Of a stretch of DNA of 6,268 nucleotides, positions 1 to 5,710 are shown in pieces. Made by a program: the position numbers and the translations under genes. Every line of letters starts with the position of its first letter. Within the stretch, counting starts at the first letter, position 1. Source of the stretch: Neptuniibacter sp. GTDB taxonomy: Bacteria > Pseudomonadota > Gammaproteobacteria > Pseudomonadales > Balneatricaceae. Below the pieces are notes generated by a model. It was not told where the DNA came from. It was given only the letters and a program-made list of their open reading frames with translations, and made no database searches. The stretch lies in assembly GCA_030149405.1 (NCBI GenBank), contig JASBRM010000091.1:1-6268 (forward strand), read 5' to 3'.

Positions 1-135
1 ACGACTGAAGAGGAAGTGGATTATGCAGTAAATCAAATTCAATCTGCCGTTGGTAAATTACGTGAGCTGTCTCCACTGTGGGATATGTATAAAGACGGTG
101 TTGATCTGAGCAAAGTTGAGTGGGTACATCACTGA
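1..135 (+). CDS. iscS: Cysteine desulfurase IscS, C-terminal fragment (5' end outside window)
   Basis: This is the last 44 codons of a reading frame open at the left edge and ending in TGA at 133-135. The translation begins [10 protein letters not shown] and ends in [14 protein letters not shown] followed by SKVEWVHH, closely matching the C-terminus of housekeeping IscS (E. coli ends SIEWAHH). IscS is a PLP-dependent cytoplasmic enzyme that takes sulfur from L-cysteine as a persulfide and passes it to IscU. The PLP lysine and the catalytic cysteine loop lie upstream and cannot be checked here. The C-terminal segment visible is the region known to contact IscU in the IscS–IscU complex. The gene lies 27 nt ahead of iscU in the usual isc order. 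The identification rests on the tail sequence plus context and is firm. Confidence 0.95.
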   Translation, partial: TTEEEVDYAVNQIQSAVGKLRELSPLWDMYKDGVDLSKVEWVHH

Positions 136-146
136 TTTATCAGTGA
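129..146 (+). other. Inverted repeat over the iscS stop codon, iscS–iscU junction
   Basis: Perfect 8-base arms TCACTGAT (129-136) and ATCAGTGA (139-146) flank a 2-base centre. As RNA this allows a 7-bp stem with a TTTA loop. It contains the iscS TGA (133-135) and ends 4 nt before the iscU Shine-Dalgarno GAGGAGG (151-157). No U-tract follows, so it is not an intrinsic terminator. A role in mRNA stability or coupling between the cistrons is inference only. Confidence 0.5.
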
Positions 147-162
147 GTATGAGGAGGTCTTT

Positions 163-546
163 ATGGCTTATAGTGATAAAGTTATCGATCATTACGAGAA
201 TCCACGTAATGTGGGTAAAATGGACGACAAAGAATCAAATGTTGGCACAGGTATGGTAGGAGCGCCTGCTTGTGGTGACGTGATGCGTCTGCAGATTAAG
301 GTAAGTGATGAAGGCATCATTGAGGATGCGAAGTTTAAAACTTACGGTTGTGGTTCTGCTATTGCTTCCAGCTCTCTGGTAACAGAGTGGGTAAAGGGCA
401 TGTCCCTTGATGAAGCGGAAAAGCTTAAAAATACAACAATCGCTGAAGAGCTGGCCCTGCCACCAGTGAAAATTCACTGTTCAGTTCTGGCTGAAGATGC
501 GATCAAGGCAGCAGTTGCTGACTACAAAGAAAAACAGGACAAGTAA
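163..546 (+). CDS. iscU: Iron-sulfur cluster assembly scaffold IscU
   Basis: The product is 127 residues, about the normal IscU length. IscU is the cytoplasmic scaffold on which a [2Fe-2S] cluster is built from IscS sulfur and iron, with electrons from ferredoxin, then released by HscA/HscB. The three cluster cysteines are Cys37 (APACGD), Cys63 (YGCGSA) and Cys106 (KIHCSV), and the conserved Asp39 is present. The HscA recognition motif LPPVK is intact at residues 99-103, next to the third cysteine. The start is set by a strong Shine-Dalgarno GAGGAGG at 151-157, 5 nt before ATG, and the N-terminus MAYSDKVIDHYENPRNVG is the family's usual one. It lies between iscS and iscA. Retention of Cys106 and LPPVK argues for the full scaffold rather than a NifU fragment or SufU. 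Confidence 0.98.
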   Translation: MAYSDKVIDHYENPRNVGKMDDKESNVGTGMVGAPACGDVMRLQIKVSDEGIIEDAKFKTYGCGSAIASSSLVTEWVKGMSLDEAEKLKNTTIAEELALPPVKIHCSVLAEDAIKAAVADYKEKQDK

Positions 547-562
547 GCCGTAAGGTTTACTT
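541..562 (+). other. Stem-loop with GUAA tetraloop over the iscU stop codon
   Basis: AAGTAAGCC (541-549) can pair with GGTTTACTT (554-562) over 9 bp, one of them G·U, leaving the loop GTAA (550-553), which fits the stable GNRA tetraloop class. The iscU TAA (544-546) is inside the 5' arm. The likely iscA ribosome site CGGAG (566-570) starts 3 nt after the stem. There is no U-run of terminator type. Pairing was read by eye and its function is unknown. Confidence 0.5.
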
Positions 563-582
563 TCTCGGAGATTCAGAAGTAT

Positions 583-909
583 ATGGCTATTACAATGACT
601 GATGCGGCTGCTGATCATGTCGCTCGTTATCTTGAGAAGCGTGGGCATGGTGAAGGTGTTCGTTTGGGCGTAAGAACCTCCGGCTGCTCTGGAATGGCAT
701 ACGTTCTGGAATTTGTTGATGAGGCTCTGGATGAAGATCAGGTGTTTACTGGTCCTCAGGATGTGAAAATCTACATCGACCCTAAAAGCCTCGTTTATCT
801 TGATGGAACTGAACTGGATTTTGTTAAAGAGGGTTTGAATGAAGGCTTTAAATTCAATAACCCTAACGTATCCAGTGAATGTGGCTGCGGTGAGAGCTTT
901 AACGTTTAA
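583..909 (+). CDS. iscA: A-type iron-sulfur carrier IscA
   Basis: The 108-residue protein is one residue longer than E. coli IscA. A-type carriers bind iron or an Fe-S cluster and hand clusters to apo-targets, especially [4Fe-4S] enzymes. The three conserved cysteines are visible: Cys35 in [10 protein letters not shown], and Cys100 and Cys102 in the C-terminal [10 protein letters not shown]. The segment [17 protein letters not shown] is also typical of the family. IscA, ErpA and SufA share this fold; position between iscU and hscB identifies it as IscA. The ATG at 583 is preceded by CGGAG at 566-570, a rather long 12 nt away, so initiation may be moderate. The gap to iscU is 36 nt and holds a predicted hairpin. 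The gap to hscB is 17 nt. Confidence 0.97.
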   Translation: MAITMTDAAADHVARYLEKRGHGEGVRLGVRTSGCSGMAYVLEFVDEALDEDQVFTGPQDVKIYIDPKSLVYLDGTELDFVKEGLNEGFKFNNPNVSSECGCGESFNV

Positions 910-917
910 TCTGCTCT
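893..917 (+). other. Weak imperfect hairpin over the iscA stop codon
   Basis: AGAGC (893-897) can pair with GCTCT (913-917), and inside it TTAA (899-902) can pair with TTAA (906-909) around a CGT loop, separated by a small internal loop. The iscA TAA (907-909) is in the inner arm. The structure is AT-rich inside and could be chance. It is listed because the two previous cistron borders also carry inverted repeats. Confidence 0.22.
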
Positions 918-926
918 GGCATCAAG

Positions 927-1454
927 ATGGATATCAGTAAAAACTACTTCGAATTTATTGGTCTGCCAGTGTCTTATCATCTTGACCGGTCTGAACTCTC
1001 AGATCGGTCAAGAGAACTACAAAAAACACTTCATCCGGACCGTTACGCCCACCTCTCTGATCATGAGCAAAGAGTAGCTGTGCAATATATGGCCTATCTT
1101 AATGAGGCTGTAGCAACACTAAAATCCCCTTTGCTCAGGGCTCAGTACCTTTTACAGTTACAAGATATAGATACAACGAGTGAGTCTTCTACTGCAATAG
1201 ATCCTATGTTTCTCATGCAGCAGATGGAGCTGCGTGAGCGTTTAGAGGAGATTCCTTCAGCATCTGATCCTTTCGATGAATTGGAAGAGTTGAATGGTGA
1301 AGTTGTCGCTGTGCTGGAAAAGTTACGTGCTTCTTTTGTGCAGAGTTACGAATCTGGTGATCTTTCATCGGCCACATCTGATGTCCGAAAAATGCAATTT
1401 TTAGAAAAGCTACTTCTAGAGATCGAAAGATTGGAAGATAAGCTGGAAGATTAA
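927..1454 (+). CDS. hscB: Fe-S assembly J-domain co-chaperone HscB (Hsc20)
   Basis: The product is 175 residues (E. coli HscB has 171). HscB is the cytoplasmic J-protein that brings holo-IscU to HscA and stimulates its ATPase. The J-domain is at about residues 5-75, with the essential HPD at 36-38 in LQKTLHPDRY. The C-terminal helical domain holds the IscU-binding face: FLMQQMELRERL from residue 95 gives Leu96, Met97, Met100, Glu101 and Glu104, four residues offset from the E. coli binding residues Leu92, Met93, Leu96, Glu97 and Glu100. The extra four residues lie at the N-terminus (MDISKNYFEF against MDYFTLF). No clear Shine-Dalgarno precedes ATG 927, so translation may depend on coupling from iscA, 17 nt upstream. 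A strong hairpin lies within codons 18-29. Confidence 0.96.
   Translation: MDISKNYFEFIGLPVSYHLDRSELSDRSRELQKTLHPDRYAHLSDHEQRVAVQYMAYLNEAVATLKSPLLRAQYLLQLQDIDTTSESSTAIDPMFLMQQMELRERLEEIPSASDPFDELEELNGEVVAVLEKLRASFVQSYESGDLSSATSDVRKMQFLEKLLLEIERLEDKLED
980..1013 (+). other. Strong 15-bp intragenic hairpin in the start of hscB
   Basis: TCTTGACCGGTCTGA (980-994) and TCAGATCGGTCAAGA (999-1013) are inverted repeats with one mismatch (position 989 against 1004) that becomes a G·U pair in RNA, so all 15 positions can pair around an ACTC loop (995-998). It starts 53 nt after the first base of hscB and lies wholly in coding sequence (codons 18-29, protein segment HLDRSELSDRSR). What follows is A-rich rather than a U-tract, so it is not an intrinsic terminator. 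A translation brake, RNase site or stability element is possible but unproven. Confidence 0.6.
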
Positions 1455-1463
1455 AAAGACCTT

Positions 1464-3341
1464 ATGGCATTACTTCAAATAGCGGAACCGGGGCAGAGTG
1501 AAGCTCCGCATCAGCACAAATTGGCAGTGGGCATCGATTTAGGTACCACCAATTCCCTGGTTGCTTCAGTTAAAAGCGGTGAGGCAGTGACTTTGCCGGA
1601 TATTAGTGGCAAGCATTTGCTGCCTTCGGTTGTGCGTTATCTGCCATGCGGCAATATTCAGATCGGTGAAGAGGCGCGTGGTTTTGCGTCGGAAGACCCC
1701 TTTAATACAATTGTTTCTGTGAAACGGCTGATGGGGCGAGGTGAAGAGGATGTTAAATCGCTAGGTGACGAAGCGCCTTATCATTTTGAATCCAGCGATA
1801 GTGGTATGCCTTTCATTAAAACGGCAGGGGGTAATAAAAGCCCTGTAGAGGTGTCTGCGGAAATTCTGAAAAACCTCACTTATCGTGCAGAGGATTCTCT
1901 GGGTGGTGAACTAGTCGGGGCCGTGATTACAGTACCTGCCTATTTTGATGATGCGCAGCGTCAGGCAACAAAAGATGCTGCGAAGCTGGCTGACCTCAAA
2001 GTTTTGCGCCTTCTGAATGAGCCAACAGCCGCTGCGGTTGCTTATGGTTTGGATCAGGGTAAAGAAGGTGTGATCGCGGTTTACGATCTTGGTGGTGGTA
2101 CTTTCGATATCTCAATCTTGCGTTTAAATAAAGGTGTGTTTGAAGTTCTCTCAACCGGTGGTGATAGCGCTCTGGGTGGTGATGATCTGGATATGGCTTT
2201 GGCGCAATGGTTTGCTGAACAGATTGATAAATCCGAAATCAACAGTTCAGAATCTCGCTATCTGCTGGAAAAAGCGCGTTTTGTTAAAGAGCAGCTTTCT
2301 GACAGAGAACATGCCTGTGTGGTTCTGGAAATGGATTCAGGCTGTCATGAGTTTGATATTACTCGTGAGCAGTTTGATGAGTTGGTTTCACCACTTATCA
2401 AGAAAACGATTCGTGCTGGCAAAAGAGCGCTTAAAGATGCTGCGGTTGAAGCGGAAGATGTCCTTGAAGTTGTCATGGTAGGGGGCTCCACTCGCGTGCC
2501 TCTGGTTCGACAGCAGGTGCAGGAATTTTTCGGGCGTGAGCCTCATATTGATATTGATCCGGATAAGGTTGTAGCGGTTGGTGCGGCAATCCAGGCTGAT
2601 GTACTGGCTGGAAATAAACCTGACAGTGATATGTTGCTGCTGGACGTGATCCCGCTTTCACTGGGGTTGGAAACTATGGGTGGCTTGGCTGAAAAGATCA
2701 TCCATCGTAATACTTCGATCCCGGTAGCTCGTGCGCAAGAATTCACAACTTATCAGGATGGCCAGACAGCGATGGCGATCCATGTGGTCCAGGGTGAGCG
2801 AGAGCTGGTGCAGGATTGTCGTTCTTTAGCGCGTTTTGTTCTTCGTGGAATTCCGCCAATGGCTGCAGGTGCTGCTAAAATCCGTGTTACTTTTCAGGTG
2901 GATGCAGATGGTTTGCTTGGGGTTGCTGCAAAAGAACTTACCTCTGGCGTTGAAAGCAGTATCCAAGTTAAACCTTCTTACGGTCTCGAGGATGCTGAAA
3001 TTGCTGAAATGCTGAAGGCTTCCTATATGAATGCCTCAGAAGATAAAACTGCGCGCGCACTTCGTGAACAACAAGTCGAAGCGGAGCGATTGATCCTGTC
3101 CTTGCAGGATGCTTTGGCTGCTGACGGTGATTTGCTTCTGAGTGAAGAAGAGAAGCAGCAGCTCAGCGCTGAAATTGATGTTTTAATCGAGCTGAGTAAA
3201 GGTTCCGATACTCTAGCCATCGAAAAAGGTGTAACGGTGTTAGCAAAAGCTTCTGATGAGTTTGCTGCACGTAGAATGGATAACAGTATTCAAAAGGCTT
3301 TGCAGGGGCATAGCGTTGATGAATTGGGAGATGCAGGGTAA
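1464..3341 (+). CDS. hscA: Fe-S assembly Hsp70 chaperone HscA (Hsc66)
   Basis: The 625-residue protein is near E. coli HscA (616) and shares its start, [10 protein letters not shown], fixing ATG 1464. HscA is the ATP-driven Hsp70 that, with HscB, binds the LPPVK motif of IscU and promotes cluster transfer. The nucleotide-binding domain covers about residues 20-388: phosphate-1 loop GIDLGTTNS (23-31), [17 protein letters not shown] (157-173), LNEPTAAA (184-191), phosphate-2 [10 protein letters not shown] (206-215), [10 protein letters not shown] (232-241) and the adenosine motif [10 protein letters not shown] (337-346). The interdomain linker LLLD (391-394) is followed by the β-sandwich peptide-binding domain to about 505 and a helical lid, ending in [11 protein letters not shown]. 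The C-terminus lacks the DnaK EEVxx-type tail. It lies 9 nt after hscB behind a weak AAAGA ribosome site and overlaps fdx by one base. Confidence 0.98.
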   Translation: MALLQIAEPGQSEAPHQHKLAVGIDLGTTNSLVASVKSGEAVTLPDISGKHLLPSVVRYLPCGNIQIGEEARGFASEDPFNTIVSVKRLMGRGEEDVKSLGDEAPYHFESSDSGMPFIKTAGGNKSPVEVSAEILKNLTYRAEDSLGGELVGAVITVPAYFDDAQRQATKDAAKLADLKVLRLLNEPTAAAVAYGLDQGKEGVIAVYDLGGGTFDISILRLNKGVFEVLSTGGDSALGGDDLDMALAQWFAEQIDKSEINSSESRYLLEKARFVKEQLSDREHACVVLEMDSGCHEFDITREQFDELVSPLIKKTIRAGKRALKDAAVEAEDVLEVVMVGGSTRVPLVRQQVQEFFGREPHIDIDPDKVVAVGAAIQADVLAGNKPDSDMLLLDVIPLSLGLETMGGLAEKIIHRNTSIPVARAQEFTTYQDGQTAMAIHVVQGERELVQDCRSLARFVLRGIPPMAAGAAKIRVTFQVDADGLLGVAAKELTSGVESSIQVKPSYGLEDAEIAEMLKASYMNASEDKTARALREQQVEAERLILSLQDALAADGDLLLSEEEKQQLSAEIDVLIELSKGSDTLAIEKGVTVLAKASDEFAARRMDNSIQKALQGHSVDELGDAG

Positions 3342-3679
3342 TGCCGCAGATTATTTTTTTACCTCATGATGAACTGTGCCCGGAAGGTAAAGTAATTGAA
3401 GCTGAGTCTGGTGTGACAGTGTGTGATGCCGCATTAGCGAATGGTATTGAGATCGAACATGCATGTGAGAAGTCTTGTGCTTGTACAACTTGTCACGTGG
3501 TAGTGCGTGAAGGTTTTGATTCTATGGAAGAATCCGATGAGCTTGAAGACGACATGCTTGATAAGGCGTGGGGCCTGGAACCAGAATCGCGTTTGAGTTG
3601 TCAAGCGGTTGTGGGTGATGAGGATCTGGTAGTAGAGATTCCGAAGTATACTATTAATCAGGTGTCAGAACGTCACTAA
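3341..3679 (+). CDS. fdx: Isc-type [2Fe-2S] ferredoxin
   Basis: This is a 112-residue adrenodoxin-like ferredoxin that supplies electrons for cluster formation on IscU. The ligands fit the C-X5-C-X2-C…C pattern exactly: Cys42, Cys48 and Cys51 in HACEKSCACTTCHV, and Cys87 in SRLSCQAV. Cys46, between the ligands, is the extra cysteine also present in E. coli Fdx. The acidic segment EESDELEDDMLD (63-74) is the usual docking helix of vertebrate-type ferredoxins. The ATG at 3341 shares its A with the last base of the hscA stop (TAATG), implying translational coupling; GGGAG at 3326-3330, inside hscA, could help initiation. The fdx stop codon TAA overlaps the iscX Shine-Dalgarno. Length, ligands and context leave little doubt. 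Confidence 0.98.
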   Translation: MPQIIFLPHDELCPEGKVIEAESGVTVCDAALANGIEIEHACEKSCACTTCHVVVREGFDSMEESDELEDDMLDKAWGLEPESRLSCQAVVGDEDLVVEIPKYTINQVSERH

Positions 3680-3684
3680 GGAGG
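3678..3684 (+). promoter_or_regulatory. Strong ribosome binding site for iscX overlapping the fdx stop
   Basis: AAGGAGG, complementary to the 16S anti-Shine-Dalgarno, begins in the fdx TAA (3677-3679) and sits 5 nt before the iscX ATG. A ribosome terminating on fdx is therefore placed on the iscX start. With the iscU site, it is one of the two strongest ribosome sites in the isc part of the window. Confidence 0.85.
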
Positions 3685-3689
3685 CTGTT

Positions 3690-3890
3690 ATGAGTCTGAA
3701 ATGGGTTGATGTGCTTGATATAGCGATTGAATTGTCTGAGCAGTATCCGGAACAGGATCCGATGACAATCAGTTTTCCGGATTTGTATCAAAAAGTAATG
3801 GATCTGGAAGAGTTTGATGATGACCCGGATCGCTGTGGTGAGAAGATTCTTGAAGGTATCCAGATGGCTTGGATAGAGGAAATGGATTAA
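3690..3890 (+). CDS. iscX: Fe-S assembly protein IscX (YfhJ)
   Basis: A 66-residue acidic protein, the same length as E. coli IscX and alignable throughout: MSLKWVDVLDIA at the start, SFPDLYQKVMDLEEFDDDPD in the middle and EKILEGIQMAWIEEMD at the end. IscX is a small winged-helix-like protein that binds IscS and iron. It has been proposed as an iron donor and as a regulator of desulfurase activity that competes with frataxin, and its exact role is not settled. The LEEFDDDPD acidic patch is the conserved iron/IscS-binding surface. It starts 10 nt after fdx and is the last gene of the operon, with an intrinsic terminator 20 nt after its stop codon. Confidence 0.97.
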   Translation: MSLKWVDVLDIAIELSEQYPEQDPMTISFPDLYQKVMDLEEFDDDPDRCGEKILEGIQMAWIEEMD

Positions 3891-3910
3891 ACCTGCCTCC
3901 CGTCATACTA

Positions 3911-3933
3911 AAACCCAGCATTGCTGGGTTTTT
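3911..3933 (+). terminator. Intrinsic terminator ending the isc operon
   Basis: AAACCCAGC (3911-3919) pairs perfectly with GCTGGGTTT (3923-3931) around a 3-base ATT loop, and the run of five T (3929-3933) completes a rho-independent terminator 20 nt after the iscX stop. The A-run on the 5' side is too short to make a convincing terminator on the other strand. It separates isc transcription from the ndk promoter about 40 bp further on. Confidence 0.9.
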
Positions 3934-3949
3934 AGGTTTTCTGGCCTAC

Positions 3950-3985
3950 TGTTTTCTGTCATCACTCTGGCGTATAATTGCGCGC
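3950..3985 (+). promoter_or_regulatory. Predicted sigma-70 promoter of ndk with GC-rich discriminator
   Basis: A perfect -10 hexamer TATAAT lies at 3973-3978. The -35 region at 17-bp spacing (3950-3955, TGTTTT) is poor, and no better -35 was found at 15-18 bp. The bases after the -10 (TGCGCGC, 3979-3985) form a GC-rich discriminator, a feature of promoters under stringent (ppGpp) and growth-rate control in gammaproteobacteria. The predicted start point is about 3984-3986, giving a leader of roughly 100 nt. Its place after the isc terminator and before ndk supports it. Confidence 0.65.
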
Positions 3986-3989
3986 TGAA

Positions 3990-4051
3990 TTTCCGGAGTC
4001 ATCCGAAAGCCCAATTGCACATTGCCTCAAGCGTTCGTTGAGGGGGCTTTT
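3990..4051 (+). promoter_or_regulatory. Structured ndk 5' leader (inverted repeats, possible attenuator)
   Basis: Three inverted repeats lie between the predicted start point and ndk. CGGA/TCCG (3994-3997 with 4002-4005) has a GTCA loop and is extended by TTT/AAA with one bulged C. AAAGCCC (4006-4012) pairs with GGGCTTT (4044-4050). CCTCAA (4025-4030) pairs with TTGAGG (4038-4043). The second and third are contiguous on the 3' side, so they can stack into a 13-bp bulged stem ending in TTTT (4048-4051). That resembles a weak terminator or attenuator. It matches no riboswitch family that I recognise. The remaining leader to 4088 is AT-rich, with GGAG (4077-4080) as the ndk ribosome site. Confidence 0.4.
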
Positions 4052-4088
4052 GAATATCTCTTATCATTTTAATTTTGGAGCTTAAATA

Positions 4089-4496
4089 ATGGCACTTGAG
4101 CGTACGTTCTCAATCATTAAACCAGACGCTGTTGCGAAAAACGTAATCGGCAAAATCGCTTCTCGTTTCGAATCAAACGGTCTGAAAATCGTTGAAATGC
4201 AGATGAAACACCTGACTCAGGAAGAAGCTGAAGGTTTCTACGCTGAGCACAAAGAGCGTCCTTTCTTTGCAGATCTGGTTGCATTCATGACTTCTGGCCC
4301 TGTTGTTGTTCAGGTTCTGGAAGGTGAAAATGCAATTGCTCTGAACCGCGAACTGATGGGTGCTACTAACCCACAGGAAGCTGCTGAAGGTACTATCCGT
4401 CGTGATTTCGCACAGTCTATCGATGCGAATGCTGTACACGGTTCAGATTCTCCAGCTTCTGCTGAACGTGAAATTGCTTACTTCTTCGGTAAGTAA
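4089..4496 (+). CDS. ndk: Nucleoside diphosphate kinase
   Basis: The 135-residue enzyme moves the γ-phosphate of NTPs onto NDPs through a phosphohistidine, balancing cytoplasmic (d)NTP pools. The catalytic His117 lies in the signature NAVHGSDS (114-121). Other active-site residues in place are Lys11 (KPD), Tyr51, Phe59, Arg87, Thr93, Arg104 and Asn114. The core is nearly identical to Pseudomonas Ndk as I recall it ([20 protein letters not shown]). The protein stops at REIAYFFGK, about 6-8 residues earlier than the 143-residue E. coli and Pseudomonas enzymes; mycobacterial Ndk is similarly short, so this is probably natural. GGAG at 4077-4080, 8 nt before ATG, sets the start. Codon use is strongly biased (CTG, CGT, GGT), suggesting high expression, in line with a promoter of its own. 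Confidence 0.98.
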   Translation: MALERTFSIIKPDAVAKNVIGKIASRFESNGLKIVEMQMKHLTQEEAEGFYAEHKERPFFADLVAFMTSGPVVVQVLEGENAIALNRELMGATNPQEAAEGTIRRDFAQSIDANAVHGSDSPASAEREIAYFFGK

Positions 4497-4502
4497 TCTT
4501 TT

Positions 4503-4531
4503 CGCCCCCACTTGCCATGTAGGTGGGGGCG
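4503..4531 (+). other. GC-rich hairpin between ndk and rlmN, without U-tract
   Basis: CGCCCCCAC (4503-4511) pairs perfectly with GTGGGGGCG (4523-4531), and TT/AG (4512-4513 with 4521-4522, one G·U) can extend the stem to 11 bp around a GCCATGT loop. It starts 6 nt after the ndk stop. The bases that follow (TAATCTAA) are not a U-tract, and on the other strand the hairpin is followed by A-rich sequence. It is therefore not a standard terminator. It may protect the ndk 3' end or cause partial termination, lowering rlmN expression relative to ndk. Confidence 0.6.
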
Positions 4532-4561
4532 TAATCTAACCATAGCGAGTAACTGTCATTA

Positions 4562-5695
4562 ATGAATGAGTCCGTTAAAAAAGTAAACCTGTTAGGTTTG
4601 TCGCCAGCGAAAATGGAAGCTTTCTTCGAAGAGATCGGAGAGAAGAAATTTCGTGCTACTCAGGTTTTGAAATGGATTCATCAATTAGGCGCCTGTAGCT
4701 TTGATGAAATGACAAACATCAGCAAAGCTTTACGTCAGAAATTGGCCGAAGTGGCAGAGATTCGTGAGCCAGAAGTTCTGTTGGAAAAAACATCAAAAGA
4801 TGGCACTCGGAAGTGGGTGATTCGTACAGACAGTGGTTCCAGTGTCGAAGCGGTGCTGATACCGGATGGTGAGCGTAAAACGTTATGTGTTTCTTCTCAG
4901 GTTGGCTGTTCTCTGGATTGTAGCTTTTGCTCTACGGGTAAACAGGGTTTTAACAGCAATCTGACTACAGCTGAAATCATTGGTCAGCTGCGTATCGCTA
5001 TCCGCTCATATGGCGACTACAACACAACCTCTCAGCGTGTAGTGAGTAATGTTGTGTTAATGGGGATGGGCGAACCCCTGATGAATTTTGATAATGTGGT
5101 TGATTCCATTACATTGATGATGGAAGACAATGCATATTGTTTGTCTAAAAGACGTGTAACCCTTTCAACGGCGGGTGTCGTACCTGCAATCGATAAGTTG
5201 AGAGAAGTGACGGATGTATCATTGGCGATCTCTTTACATGCGCCTAACGATGACCTGCGAAATATTCTGGTACCAGTCAATAAGAAATACCCTATCAAAG
5301 AGTTGGTAGCTGCGTGCAACCGTTACCTGGATAACCTGAACGATAAACGAGTTATTACGGTTGAATACACTTTGATCAATGGTGTGAATGATTCACCTGA
5401 ACATGCCAAGCAGCTTTTAAAGATTCTGCGTCGTATGCCATCCAAGCTTAACCTGATTCCCTTCAACCCATTTCCTAACTCTGGGTATGAGAGACCATCA
5501 GAGGAAAGAATACTGGCATTTAAAGAAATAATCGTTCATGGTGGGGTCGTTACTACGGTACGTCGTACCCGTGGTGATGAAATCGACGCAGCTTGTGGCC
5601 AATTAGTAGGCCGTGTGGCGGATAAAACACGTCGTAGCCAAAAATATATTCCTGTCACCCAGGATAGCGGTGAGCAGGAGTTGCGCAAAACCTGA
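4562..5695 (+). CDS. rlmN: Dual-specificity 23S rRNA/tRNA adenine-C2 methyltransferase RlmN
   Basis: A 377-residue radical SAM enzyme (E. coli 384) that makes 2-methyladenosine at A2503 of 23S rRNA and A37 of certain tRNAs. The [4Fe-4S]-binding CxxxCxxC is Cys116, Cys120 and Cys123 in [17 protein letters not shown]. Cys345 in [10 protein letters not shown] corresponds to E. coli Cys355, the cysteine that carries the transferred methylene. Cys109 (TLCVSSQ) and Glu96 (VEAVLIP) match E. coli Cys118 and Glu105. The SAM-binding GMGEP is at 168-172 and SLHAPND at 224-230. The N-terminal accessory domain covers about residues 1-90. CAACGQL and LHAPND separate it from the antibiotic-resistance relative Cfr on my reading. 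The ribosome site before ATG 4562 is weak (GCGAG, 4545-4549), so expression may be low. No promoter was found in the 65-nt gap from ndk. Confidence 0.97.
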   Translation: MNESVKKVNLLGLSPAKMEAFFEEIGEKKFRATQVLKWIHQLGACSFDEMTNISKALRQKLAEVAEIREPEVLLEKTSKDGTRKWVIRTDSGSSVEAVLIPDGERKTLCVSSQVGCSLDCSFCSTGKQGFNSNLTTAEIIGQLRIAIRSYGDYNTTSQRVVSNVVLMGMGEPLMNFDNVVDSITLMMEDNAYCLSKRRVTLSTAGVVPAIDKLREVTDVSLAISLHAPNDDLRNILVPVNKKYPIKELVAACNRYLDNLNDKRVITVEYTLINGVNDSPEHAKQLLKILRRMPSKLNLIPFNPFPNSGYERPSEERILAFKEIIVHGGVVTTVRRTRGDEIDAACGQLVGRVADKTRRSQKYIPVTQDSGEQELRKT

Positions 5696-5710
5696 TAGGA
5701 AGCAGATTGG

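Noticed and set aside
235..477. 80-codon - strand reading frame inside iscU
   Set aside because: It lies opposite the invariant cluster-binding parts of IscU, which explain the sequence.
2134..2481. 115-codon + strand reading frame inside hscA
   Set aside because: An out-of-frame shadow of conserved HscA motifs, with a low-complexity Trp/Leu/Lys-rich product.
3662..3676. Possible hairpin at the fdx–iscX border
   Set aside because: Only three consecutive pairs form (GTG/CAC), unlike the stronger junction repeats upstream.
3968..3982. Sigma-54-like -24/-12 elements (TGGC … TTGC) before ndk
   Set aside because: Only 9 bases separate GG (3969-3970) and GC (3980-3981) where 10 are needed, and a perfect sigma-70 -10 covers the same bases.
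4173..4439. 88-codon reading frame on the - strand within ndk
   Set aside because: It is antisense to a fully conserved, codon-biased ndk. Its translation shows no recognisable family, and no separate promoter or ribosome site is evident.
4497..4561. Separate promoter for rlmN
   Set aside because: No credible -10/-35 pair. The gap is mostly the hairpin, and TAATCT alone is not enough.
5557..5569. Palindrome GGTAC-GTC-GTACC in rlmN
   Set aside because: Only 5 bp, explained by the conserved coding sequence for [10 protein letters not shown].
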